DNA of 64,000 nt from contig OY288254.1 in NCBI GenBank assembly GCA_958450325.1, positions 40,935,077 to 40,999,076 on the forward strand, given 5' to 3'. A program made the position numbers and the translations under genes. Positions 10,640 through 20,570 of the stretch are shown here, in pieces (within the stretch, counting starts at the first letter, position 1; the number at the start of each line of letters is the position of its first letter). Under the pieces are notes generated by a model that was given only the letters and a program-made list of their open reading frames with translations, ran no database searches and was not told where the DNA came from. Source of the stretch: Agrostemma githago. Lineage: Eukaryota > Streptophyta > Magnoliopsida > Caryophyllales > Caryophyllaceae.

Positions 10640-10652
10640 AAGTGTGGGGGAG
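10640..10652 (+). other. Internal PPT-like tract of E1
   Basis: AAGTGTGGGGGAG, identical to the true PPT at 12359-12371. Could act as a central polypurine tract for second-strand priming; inferred from sequence identity and conservation in every copy. Confidence 0.55.
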
Positions 10653-12124
10653 CGATATTCTAGCATAGTTAGTTTTATTTTCTTAGTTTTTTCGAAAAAA
10701 TCTTAAAAACCCCTAAAAATTTGAAAAAATTTCACAAAAATCAAAAAGATTTTTCTTTTGTGTGTTTTCCTTTTTGTGTCATTGTGTCGTATATTTGTTT
10801 GTGTGCGTGTTTTGCCTCCCTTTCCCTTATTGGTTGCTTTAATCACCGTTAACTTTGGAAGGCTTTCAAGACTCCCGGTAACATCTTATCCCTTTTCTTC
10901 TTTACCTCTTGCGAAGTTTGGAGGAGATGTGATGTTGTGTGCTCGGGTGGAGCTTTGTAAAGTTGTGGTTGATTTGGTGGCTTGTTTGGATGATCGGGGT
11001 GGTGTTTGTGTTGTGTATGTGTTTGTTTTGTTTTGTTCTTGTTTTTGTTGCTTTTGCCTTTGTTTCTTTTCATTTTGTTTTCGTCTTGTCTTCATTTTTG
11101 TGTTGCGTTGTGTCTCGTGTAAATGTTTTTTTCGAAAACCCGGTTTAGGGACTAGTGTGTGAGTGTGTACTTTCCCTTCCTAGTAGTGTAAATCAAGTCT
11201 TGGACTTTAATCTAGTAGAATGACCCTAAATCAATGATTTCGTTGGTCCTTTACCTTGAGTCCACCTAGCTTACTAGGAATTTACTACGGGATTTGCACT
11301 TTTGGACATTATGACCACCCACGGTGTGAAAAGGCCTTGGTTACCGAGTCTCGTCCCCTAGGTGACCGTGTTTAGGATTGTCTTGATTAGTCCAAGTTTT
11401 CCCCTTTTTTGGGTTTGAAGGGAAGGACGCTCCCCGACTCTCCCATTCCCCTACCTCCTACGCATCTCCACACAATAAAACGCAATTTGATGATTTCTAC
11501 CTTTCTTGTCATACAATGAAACGCCAAAAATGCCAAATCTTGCCAAAAGGGCAAAGAAAAAGAAAAAGAAAGAAAAGAATGAAAGAAAGAAGAGAATGAA
11601 GAAAAAGAAAAGGCACAAAAGCCAAAAAGAAAATAGAAAAGAAGAAAAAGAATGGCATGGCAAAACAAATCAAAAACGTCAAAAGGAAAGAAAATGACAA
11701 AAAGAAAACCCGTCTCACAAAAACATATCCTCTCAAAATAAGCCTTTTTCCGTGAAGAGCCTACCAAAGGACCGAGTCCCGAGGAAGGATGATAGCGGCA
11801 TTAGTCGGTCTTCCCTCATTTTGCATATTTCCACCTTTTTACTTGGACTAGTTAGGCGGTTTTGGACACGGGATGACCCTCTTGGCTCACGCTAAAGGGG
11901 GCGGGGTCTCACTTACCTACAGTGTCGACTAACATCGTGGATCATCACTTCCCACTCCGCCGATCGTCCCGTAGTACGTTTTTAGAAAGTTAGGAGGACC
12001 TAGGTAAGTTACCAACGTTTTTGTTGCTTTATCGTCATACTATTAGGGTTTAGTTCACCTTGGTTTGTATGTCTAGCTTGGGTACGTTGACACTTACCTC
12101 GAGTCCTAAACCGGTGTTTCATTC
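10653..12124 (+). other. E1 3' non-coding region with long purine-rich tract
   Basis: No supported ORF; the apparent reading frames are low-complexity. Positions 11540-11710 are almost pure A/G (AAAGAAAAAG motifs interspersed with GCCAAAA). The sequence is shared with E2-E5, so it is part of the common 3' cassette. Confidence 0.6.
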
Positions 12125-12271
12125 ACCGCTTTTTGAGGGAAGCGGTATTTCTTTTGTTTTGGGTGCAACCGATTATGTGTTTGTTTGTGTGTTTTGTGTC
12201 CGGTTGCATCCACAGTTTTGTCGCAAGACCCGACTTGCCTTGCGGAGTGCACTTGTCCTCTAAGTGCACTC
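12125..12271 (+). ncRNA. Chain of four hairpins before the E1 PPT
   Basis: H1 ACCGCTT/AAGCGGT (12125-12146). H2 GGGTGCAACCG/CGGTTGCATCC (12161-12211). H3 CGCAAG/CTTGCG (12222-12244). H4 GAGTGCACTT, loop GTCCTCT, AAGTGCACTC (12245-12271). H3 and H4 abut. The same chain occurs in E2-E5, with G-U/A-U exchanges that keep H2 and H4 paired. Likely a structured 3' UTR element. Confidence 0.65.
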
Positions 12272-12358
12272 GCGTGAGTTGAAGGGGCGTAGGGTGCGCT
12301 AATACCCATTCGGATAGTTTAGTAGTAGTTTGTGCTTACTCGAGGGCGAGTAAGGGTT

Positions 12359-12371
12359 AAGTGTGGGGGAG
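12359..12371 (+). other. E1 polypurine tract
   Basis: AAGTGTGGGGGAG directly before the 3' LTR, the expected plus-strand primer site. Confidence 0.85.
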
Positions 12372-12372
12372 T

Positions 12373-13960
12373 TGATAAGTGTAGTTTGTAGTGCCTAATT
12401 GTTGTGTTTTGGTCCCTTTTTCCTTGTGAAATCGCTCCTTTGGAGCGATTCATGGGCTTCTTATGCCTCCTTTAGTTCGTTTCAGGTTTCCGAGGCCGAA
12501 TTGGAAGAGTTGGAGCGATTCCGACTCAATACATACACATTTTGGAGCCAACGAGATAAAGGAACGATGACTCGAGACCTCGGAATCGACCCTGAGACCT
12601 TGGGACCCAATCCCGAGCCTCCGAGACCCAATCCCGAGTCCCGAGAATCGGTGGGAAGCCCATGAGAGGCAAGGAAGGACCAAGGAGCATTAAAGGAAGG
12701 CATACAAGACCCTTCCCGGTCGGGATGGTGGCCTTCCCGATCGGAAAGGGATGCACGTTTAGGAGCGCCACTGTGGGTCCTTCCCGGTCGGGTTGAGCCC
12801 TTCCCGATCGGGATGGAAGAACCCTTCCAGATCGGGATGATCCTTCCCGATCGGGATGGGCTACAGCTCACCCGCTTTTCTCTTTTCTTCTTCCCCATTC
12901 TTGTACCCATATATATACTCCCTTCTTGTAATTTTAAGAGATCTTATCATAACCTACATTAGTTTAAGCCTCCAAAACCCTAGATTTACTCTCACTCATT
13001 AGCTTTAATCTTCTCTTAATCTTAGTTAATTCTTAGTTAATTATTGTAATTAGTTCTTGTATTAAGAGGATACTTGAAGAATTCTCCAAGATTGACAACC
13101 TTGGGTTTTATTTGGGTTCTTATTTATACAAGTTTGCATCTTTTCATCTTCCTAGTATTGGTATAACCCTTCTTACTCTTGTCTTTGTTTATTCAATCTT
13201 GTTTCATCTTTTTATTGTTATTGTTGTTAGTTGTTCATAATGAATGCTTGGATGTTTAGTTTGTTCTCTCTTGTTAATGTTAGTTTCTCTTTGATAATGA
13301 GTGAGTAGTTTCTTTGTGGGGTTAGTAGGGGGATTAGGGGTAGATTATGGATGATTAGGGTTGATTAAGGGGAAAAGGTTGTATCTTTGTTGTTAGTCAC
13401 ATTGTAAGCACTCTATGTGTTTGTTGATATGCTTATGTGAGTTGTAGTGGCCATGCTTCCCATGCTTGTGTTCATCTTCTCATTGATTGCTTATTTTGTG
13501 GAAATGTTGAGAATAGTCATAGTCACGAGAGTGCCGACTAGAGTCTAAGTTGCGAGAGCCCGGACTCACCTTGACATCGGTCTAAGTTGCGAGAGCCCGG
13601 ACCGACTCTAGCGATTAGGAGACACCTATACCCTTGATCACCCCAATTACCCTTCTACCTCTATGAACCCGACCTACCCCACTTCTCTTCCATATTTGTG
13701 TTAATCTTCTTTAGTTAGACATCGTTCTTCTAGTTTATTCATTAGTTCGATCATTAGCTTAGTCATACTTCTTCTCCATCATATTTTTCCTTACATCGCT
13801 TCTTTGTGTTTGTTTGGTAATCTAGTCTTGTTGTAAGTAGACCTAGTCTAAGCTTTGATATACCGTCCTCGTGGATACGATCCCGACTTACCCTAGCTAC
13901 TCACTAGGTTAGTCGGTGTTATATTGATTGGCTAGGGACGTGACAAATCCCTAACCATCA
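12373..13960 (+). repeat. E1 3' LTR
   Basis: 1588 bp, same length as the 5' LTR and about 13 substitutions from it by eye. Palindrome array at 12712-12859 and TATATATA at 12910-12917. Confidence 0.95.
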
Positions 13961-14400
13961 CAGAACAATTTTGCCCGAGGGTCAGAGATATCCCGGAGGC
14001 ACAACAACCTTGCCCGAGGGATCTACGATCCCGGAGGCACAACAACAACAATTTTGCCCGAGTGTCAGAGATATCCCGGAGGCACAACAACCTTGCCCGA
14101 GGGATCTAAAATCCCGGAGGCACAGCAACAGCAATTTTGCTCGGGGGTCAGAGATATCCCGGAGGCACAGCAACCAAGCCCGAGGGATCTAAGATCCCGG
14201 AGGCACAGCAACCAAGCCCGAGGGATCTAAGATCCCGGAGGCACAGCAACAACAATTTTGCCCGAGGGTCAGAGATATCCCGGAGGCACAGCAACCTTGC
14301 CCGAGGGATCTAAGATCCCGGAGGCACAGCAACGACGATTTTGCCCGAGGGTCATAGTTATCCCGGAGGCACAACATTTCTTGTCTTAGGGGTCATAAGC
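13961..14400 (+). repeat. Minisatellite, right part, with A/B higher-order units
   Basis: Continuation of the array interrupted by E1. Two unit types mostly alternate: A (AACAATTTTGCCCGAGGGTC, AGAGATATCCCGGAGGCAC) and B (AACAACCTTGCCCGAGGGAT, CTAAGATCCCGGAGGCAC), about ten units in all. Units become degenerate after about 14370. Confidence 0.85.
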
Positions 14401-14880
14401 ATCCCGGAAGAAAGCTATCCAGGTGGAGACCAACGCCCTCAGGTAGTTTCTTTTGCTTTTTATCATTTTACCTTGTCCTAGGGGTCATAAGAATCCCGAA
14501 TGACGACCGCTCGAGTGGAGACTAACGCTCTCAAACGTTTTATGGGTTCATATGCATCCCAAGTAAAAGCAAATACGTTTACACCTAACACATAAAAGCG
14601 CTTAAAATTAAACAAAACCTTAAATAAATCGAAGAAGACAAAGCGCGCGCGCACAAAGAACCAAGAAAAAGATGACAAGTAACAGCCCGGGCCCAAGCAA
14701 ACAACCACAAGCGAAGACGTCAGGTATGACTTCTAAACCTTGGCTGGCGAGCCCCAACGCACAGTCTAACGGACTTAAAACGACCCGACCGAACAACCAC
14801 CAGGTCGTAATCTTCGATTGACCTGGGCGGTTATGCTTTGACTTTCGCCTTTTCCAAACCTCAGTCAAAGTGGGGGCTTC
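14401..14880 (+). other. Tat-like 3' tail with PPT
   Basis: No ORF supported. Contains two diverged repeats (GGGGTCATAAG...GTGGAGAC...ACGC) near 14385-14450 and 14475-14535, and ends in AAAGTGGGGGC (14867-14877), a polypurine tract immediately before an LTR start TGTAG (14881). That LTR is interrupted by E2 and resumes at 44699 (TGTAGACACCC). Confidence 0.55.
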
Positions 14881-14885
14881 TGTAG
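14881..14885. repeat. E2 target site duplication, left
   Basis: TGTAG, identical to 44699-44703. Confidence 0.9.
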
Positions 14886-16474
14886 TGATAAGTGTAGTTT
14901 GTAGTGCCTATTTTGCTATGTTTTGGTCCCATTTCCTTGTGGAATCGCTCCTTGGGAGCGATTCATGGGCTTCTTATGCTTCCTTTAGTCCGTTTCAGGT
15001 TCCCGAGACCGATTTGGAAGAGTTGGAGTAATTCCGACTCAATACATAGACATTTTGGAGCCAACGAGATAAAGGAACGATGACTCGAGGCCTTGGAATC
15101 GACCCCGAGACCTTGGGGCCCAATCCCGAGCCTCCGAGACCCGATCACGAGTCCCGAGAATCGACGGGAAACCCATGAGATACATGGAGGGACCCTAGAG
15201 CTCTTATTGGAGGCATACAAGACCCTTCCCGATCGGGAAGGGATGCACGTTTAGGAGCGCCACTGTGGGTCCTTCCCGGTCGGGTTGAGCCCTTCCCGAT
15301 CGGGATGACAGAACCCTTCCCAATCGGGATGATCCGTCCCGGTCGGGATGGGCTACAGCTCACCCGCATTGTTTCTTTTCTTCTCCTTCATTCTTGTACC
15401 CATATATATACTCCCTTCTTGTAATTTTAAGACATCTTATCATAGTTTAGACTCTCTTAAGCCTCCAAAACCCTAGATTTAATTTCACTCATTAGCTTTA
15501 ATCTTCCTTTAAATCTTAGTTAATCTTTAGTTAATCATTGTAATTAGTCTTGGATTAAGAGGATTCTTGAAGATTATTCCAAGCTTGACAACCTTGGGAT
15601 TTTATTTGGGTTTCTTATTAATACAAGTTCTCTTCTTTTTCATCCATTGTTTGTTGGTATAATCTCCTTCTCTTATTTACTCTTGTTCTTAGTTTGTTAA
15701 TCAAGTTTGAATCTTTATATTTTGGTTATTGTTTTTGTTATTGTTCATTATGGATGTTTGGATGTTCAAGTTGTTTTCTCTAATTATTGTTAGTTCTTCA
15801 TTGATAATGAGTGAGTAGATTACTTGTGGGGTTAGTAGGGGGATTAGGGATAGATTATGGATGATTAGGGTTGATTAAGGGGAAAAGGTTACATCTTTGT
15901 TGTTAGTCACATTGTAGGCACTCTATGTGTTTGTTGATATGCTTGTGTGAGTTGTAGTGGCCATGCTTCCCATGCTTGTGTTCATCTTCTCATCGATTGC
16001 TTATTTTGTGGAAATGTTAAGAATAGTTTAGTCGCGAGAGTGCGGACTAGGGTCTAAGTTGCGAGAGCCCGGACCCACCTTGACATCGGTCTAAGTTGCG
16101 AGAGCCCGGACCGACTCTAGCGATTAGGAGACACCTATACCCTTGATCACCCCAATTACCCTTCTACTCCTATGAACCCGACCTACCCCATCTTCCTTCA
16201 ATATTTGAGTTCACCTCTTAGTTAGTCATTATTTCCGTTAGTTTCATTGTTTAGTTAGTCTCTAGTGTTAGTTTAGTTCTTACTCCTCCTCCTTCATAGT
16301 TTTCCATTCATCGCTTCTTTGTGTTTGTTTGGTGATCTAGTCTTGTTGTAGGCCGACCTAGTCTAAACCTTGATATACCGTCCTCGTGGATACGATCCCG
16401 ACTTGCCCTAGCTACCCACTAGGTTAGTCGGTGTTTTATTGATCGGTTAGGGACGTGACAAATCCCTACCATCA
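14886..16474 (+). repeat. E2 5' LTR
   Basis: 1589 bp, TGAT...ATCA. Compared with the 3' LTR it lacks exactly 21 bp inside the palindrome array (near 15228), a deletion between two CCTTCCCG repeats. TATATATA at 15403-15410. About 20 other differences from the 3' LTR by eye. Confidence 0.93.
15403..15410 (+). promoter_or_regulatory. TATA box, E2 5' LTR
   Basis: TATATATACTCCC, same context as in E1, downstream of palindromes at 15222-15352. Confidence 0.6.
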
Positions 16475-16477
16475 ATT

Positions 16478-16495
16478 TGGCGCCGTTGTCGGGGA
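16478..16495 (+). other. E2 primer-binding site
   Basis: TGGCGCCGTTGTCGGGGA, one change from the PBS of E1, E3 and E4. Confidence 0.8.
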
Positions 16496-16647
16496 CGGTG
16501 CATTGTTTAGACTTAGTTTGCTTATTTCTAGACTTAGTTACCCTTCTTTGTGTTCTCCCATCTTCTCTTGTGAATATTCTCTAGTTTTTCTTCTTTTCTT
16601 AGCTTTCTTTTATCTTTGTCTCTAGTTGTGCTTGTTTATTGTCGTTA

Positions 16648-16670
16648 CCTAGTGCCCATAAAGCACTAGG
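16648..16670 (+). ncRNA. Leader hairpin of E2
   Basis: CCTAGTGC-CCATAAA-GCACTAGG, identical to E1, 30 nt before the ATG. Confidence 0.55.
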
Positions 16671-16700
16671 TGTTTTTACGTTTGTTCTAGTGTGTAGTGT

Positions 16701-18698
16701 ATGCCTAGGAGGGGAGGCGACTTCTATCTCTTTAATCCAGAGCCGGAGAGACTCTTTCGAGCCTTTCGCCAACGGACGATTAATCGGGTTAGGATCTCCC
16801 AACCGAGTGCAAGCAATACTCATCAAGGGCAAGCCCAAGGAGCCGGCTTGAGCAATCCACATCGAGAGACGGCCGAAGGGGGATTCATTAACCCTTTTGG
16901 TGATTCTTCTTCTCCTAGTTCCCCCTCTTCATCTACATCAACACCGTCTACACCACCATCTTCTCCCTTACATCCAAGAATGCCTAAGTTTTCTTCTCAC
17001 TCAACCTTCACGGAAGACGTTTTGCCGGGTCCATCCACTTTACCGGAGGCATATACCGGGAATTTTGTGGCGAAAACGCAATTTATCCAATTGGTCGAGA
17101 GAAGTCAATTTAGTGGGTTACCAACCGAAGATCTTCATCAACACATGGAAACCTTTTCGGACTATTGTGACGCTATTTCACAAACGGGAATAACTCAAGA
17201 CCAAATCCGGTGGGTATTATTTCCTTTCTCTCTTATTGGTAAGGCGAAGCAATGGTTCAAGGGGTTGGATAAAGCAAGACTTGGCATTGATACTTGGAAG
17301 AAGCTAGCCTTAGCCTTCTACCAACAATTCTATCCCCCGGAGAAGACAAATCTATTGAGAGATTCTATCACGGGTTTCCAACAACGTGATGATGAAAGCC
17401 TCTATGAATCGTGGGAAAGATTCAAAGCCTTGATCCGTTCTTGTCCACACCATGGCTTATCACAATGGTTCCTCGTACAACAATTTTGGAACGGGCTATA
17501 TGAAGACTCGAGGGCCATACTCAACATGGGATCTAACGGTAGGTTTACCGAAGTGGAGGATGACCAAACTTGGTCGAGAATCGAAGAGATGGCGGTGCAT
17601 AATTCGCAATACTCTAGGCCTAGGAAGGCACATCGAGGAGGCATCCATGAGGTCGATGCTATCACTAAGTTAAGCATTGACCTTGGAGCTCAACTTAGAT
17701 CAGAACACACATGGAGACTATTGATAAGAAGCTCCAAAGCCACCTCAACCAAGTCCAAGGCTCTAGTTCCTCCCACCATCAACCGATTCAAGAAGTGAAT
17801 GCTTTGAGGTTCGCACCTCCTACACCTTACTTTGGGATGTGTGACACTTGTGGAATCGTTGGTCATGACCCTATGAATTGTAGAGGGAGTATTGAGCAAG
17901 TGAACGCCTTTCAAGCGTTCAAGCAAGGTGCCTCCTACTCTAATCAATACCAAGCTTCCAATCAAGTCCCTCAACAACAAACACTTCAACATCAACAACA
18001 ACATCGTCCCTATGTTCCACCTCCCTTACGGGACAACAATGATAGTTACCAAGGTTATGTGGGTAACCAAAGACCCTTCAACAATTTCAAGCAAAATAAC
18101 CAAGATAACTTCATCAACAAGCAAGGGTTCCAACAACGGAACTTCAATCATGGTGGTTTCCAAGGAAACCAAAATTTCCAAGGAAACCGAAACTTTCAAG
18201 GACAACAAAACCACAACCATGACCTTAATCAAGGCAATTCTCATGGGTTCCAAGGGAACCAACAACAACAACAAGCAACTGAAGGCAATCAACAACAAAA
18301 CAAGCCTAGGAGTCGGTCTTCTATTCATGACTATGGTACTCCATTAGCCCTCACCGATACTCCGCATAATCCATCGTCCCCACCTCGGGATTTTGACGTT
18401 CAAAAGACTTTGATGGATATGCAAAAGAATACTCAAGATGTGCAAAAATGTCAAATGGATATGTCAAGAACCCAACAAGAGCTCTTTGCTTATATTCAAG
18501 GGAAAAACGCGATGAGAGATACCCGTATGAAGATACTTGAGACTCAAGTATCTCAACTCGCTTCGGGGAGCTCCTCAAGGCAAAAGGGGCAACTACCTTC
18601 TCAAGGTGAAACACCGACATTTGAGCATGTAAATGCTATCACCACAAGGAGAGGTACCTCTTATGACTCCCCTCCATATCCTAATGAGCAAGAGCCGA
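16701..18698 (+). pseudogene. gag-pro: E2 gag-pro, 5' part (frameshifted)
   Basis: Starts MPRRGGDFYLF at 16701 and carries the Retrotrans_gag domain (RWVLFPFSLIGKA, YESWERFKALIRSCPHHGL). Near 17694-17700 there are 5 extra nucleotides relative to E1 and E4, which shift the frame just before THMETIDKKLQS. The second frame continues with the zinc knuckle CDTCGIVGHDPMNC, the Q-rich segment and the coiled coil, until E3 interrupts it after GCCGA (18694-18698). It continues at 26421. The element could make only the Gag N-terminal domain. Confidence 0.9.
18694..18698. repeat. E3 target site duplication, left
   Basis: GCCGA, identical to 26421-26425; removal of E3 plus one copy restores a continuous reading frame in E2. 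Confidence 0.92.
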
Positions 18699-20304
18699 TG
18701 ATGGGTAGGATTTGTCGTGAATCCCAACCGTCAAATACAACCGGCAAAACCTAACTAGGGTAGCTAGGGTAAGTCGGGTCGAATCCACAGGGACGGGAGG
18801 TCGGACTAGGGTATGCTACGGTCTAGGACTAGGTTCGAGACAAGCTATTCTAAGGAGGAGGGGACTAGGACTAAGCTAGGTCTAAAGCAAGAAAACAAAC
18901 AAAGGAAACAGGCTAGGATTAGGTCGGGGTCAAAGGGGTAATGGAATGGTCAAGGGAGAACTACAGTGAAGGAGGTAGTAGGGTAATCTAGGTAATGCTC
19001 GGGCTCTCGCAACTTAGACTCACCTAGAGGTTCCACCTAAAACCCACCTTGGCGACACAAACGACAAACGGGGTTACTATCGTGATATCGGGGCCTATGT
19101 CGCATCCGGACTCTCGCAACTTAGACCGACCTAGGGGTCGTTCTCACCGGGCTCTCGCAACTTAATAAGGGAACCAAACCCACAAACAAACTATCACCCA
19201 CAAGAGAAAAGCAAGAAAAACAAGCATATGCACATACTAGTCATTCAAGCATTTCAACAAACATGTGATATGCATCAAACCAAGGGGAAACCCAAATCTT
19301 CCACCAACATCTCCAACAATCCCTTAATCATCCAATTAACACCCTAATCACCTTACTAACCCTAGCAAGATACTACTCTAACATATCTATACTAAAACTA
19401 ACAAGAATAAGAGGAATCAACATAAGAACAAGAGCATACATCTAAAACTAACAAGGATGAAGAACCAAACAATAAATAAGAACTAAAGATTCAAACTTGA
19501 ATGAAAGAACAAAGATAAAAAGAAGGGAAAAGAAGATTATACCAAACTAGAAGATGAAAAGAAGAAGGAAACTTGCATAAATGGAAGAACCCAAAACAAA
19601 CATCCAAGGTTGTCAAGCTTGAATGGAGATCTTGAAGAATTCCTAAATTACAAGCAATAATCTATGATTAATGATAATCTAAAGACTAATCTACACTAAT
19701 CTATGCTAATCTATGCTAAAACTATCTAGGGTTTAGTGTCTAATGTCTAACATGAGCTTAACAAAACAAGGGAAAAGTATATATAGGGTTACAATGAGTA
19801 AGGAGAAGAAAACAATGAGTTGCGTGCTACAGCTCACTCATCCCGCCCGGGACGAGATGGTCTCGCCCGAGACGAGTCCTTCTCGGCCGGGACGGGCTCA
19901 AGACAGGAGCTGTTGGTTTTGTGCACTCCTTCCCGGTCGGGAAGGCCACTATCCCGCCCGGGAAGGACCTTGTAGGCCTCCATTATGATCTTTTTGGTCC
20001 CTCCTTGGTTCTCATGGGCTTCTCACCGACTCTCGGGTCTCGGAATCGAGTCTAAGAGGCTCGGGATTGGGTCCCAAGGTCTCGGGGTCGAATCCAAGGC
20101 ATCGAGTAATCGTTCCTTCTCTTCGTTGGCTCCAAAAGTGTATGAAACGAGTCGGAATCGTTCCAATTCTTCATGAATGGTCTCGAGAACCTGAAACGAG
20201 CTAAAGGAAGCATAATTAACCCATAAATCGCTCCCAAGGAGCGATTCCACAAGGAAAATAGGACCACAACACTACGAAATAGGCACTACAAACTACACTT
20301 ATCA
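18699..20304 (-). repeat. E3 3' LTR (minus strand)
   Basis: 1606 bp, identical in length to the 5' LTR. Palindromes such as TCCCGCCCGGGA and TTCCCGGTCGGGAA at 19845-19975, TATATATA at 19778-19785. Confidence 0.93.
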
Positions 20305-20305
20305 A

Positions 20306-20318
20306 CTCCCCCACACTT
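20306..20318 (-). other. E3 polypurine tract
   Basis: Plus strand reads CTCCCCCACACTT; on minus AAGTGTGGGGGAG just before the 3' LTR. Confidence 0.85.
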
Positions 20319-20406
20319 AACCCTTACTCGCCCTCGAGTAAGCACATACTATCTACTAAACTAGCCGAGTGGGTATTAGCGCACCCTACGCCCTTTCAAC
20401 TCACGC

Positions 20407-20570
20407 GAGTACACTTAGAGGAAAAGTGCACTCCGCAAGGCAAGTGGGGTCTTGCGACAAAACCGTGGATGCAACCGGACACAAAACACAAAGACAAACA
20501 AGCACACAAACAAACACATAATCGGTTGCACCCAAAAGAAAACAATTACCGCTTCCCTCAAACAAGCGGT
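20407..20570 (-). ncRNA. Chain of four hairpins before the E3 PPT
   Basis: Same chain as in E1. H4 (20407-20433) has a G-U pair in place of one G-C pair and a loop TTCCTCT instead of GTCCTCT. H1 ACCGCTT/AAGCGGT is at 20548-20570. Confidence 0.6.

Larger units (their letters stand above)
4333..13960 (+). mobile_element. E1: full-length non-autonomous gag-pro LTR retrotransposon (Athila-like)
   Basis: 9628 bp. The two LTRs are each exactly 1588 bp (4333-5920, 12373-13960) and differ at about 13 positions by eye. The PBS is at 5924-5941 and the PPT at 12359-12371. Flanks are CAGGA (4328-4332) and CAGAA (13961-13965), a 5-bp target duplication with one mismatch. Gag and protease share one reading frame, now interrupted by two stops. 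From 9407 to 12358 there is no reverse transcriptase, RNase H or integrase, so the element would need enzymes from another element. The Gag motifs and tRNA-Asp-type PBS point to the Athila branch of Ty3/gypsy. It is inserted in a minisatellite. Confidence 0.93.

Noticed and set aside
10758..11162. Long apparent ORFs in the 3' non-coding halves (e.g. 10758-11162, 11387-11767, 20847-21119)
   Set aside because: They come from low-complexity pyrimidine/purine tracts on both strands, show no domain, and are not conserved as frames between E1-E5.
11990..12020. Splice-donor-like AG/GTAAGT in the E1 3' region and an antisense CTGTAG/GTAAGTGAG
   Set aside because: Good consensus matches, but no partnered ORF or acceptor makes a coding transcript; could be chance.
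13961..14400. CRISPR-like array
   Set aside because: Repeats of about 38-40 bp are contiguous with no unique spacers and lie in a plant retrotransposon; it is a minisatellite.
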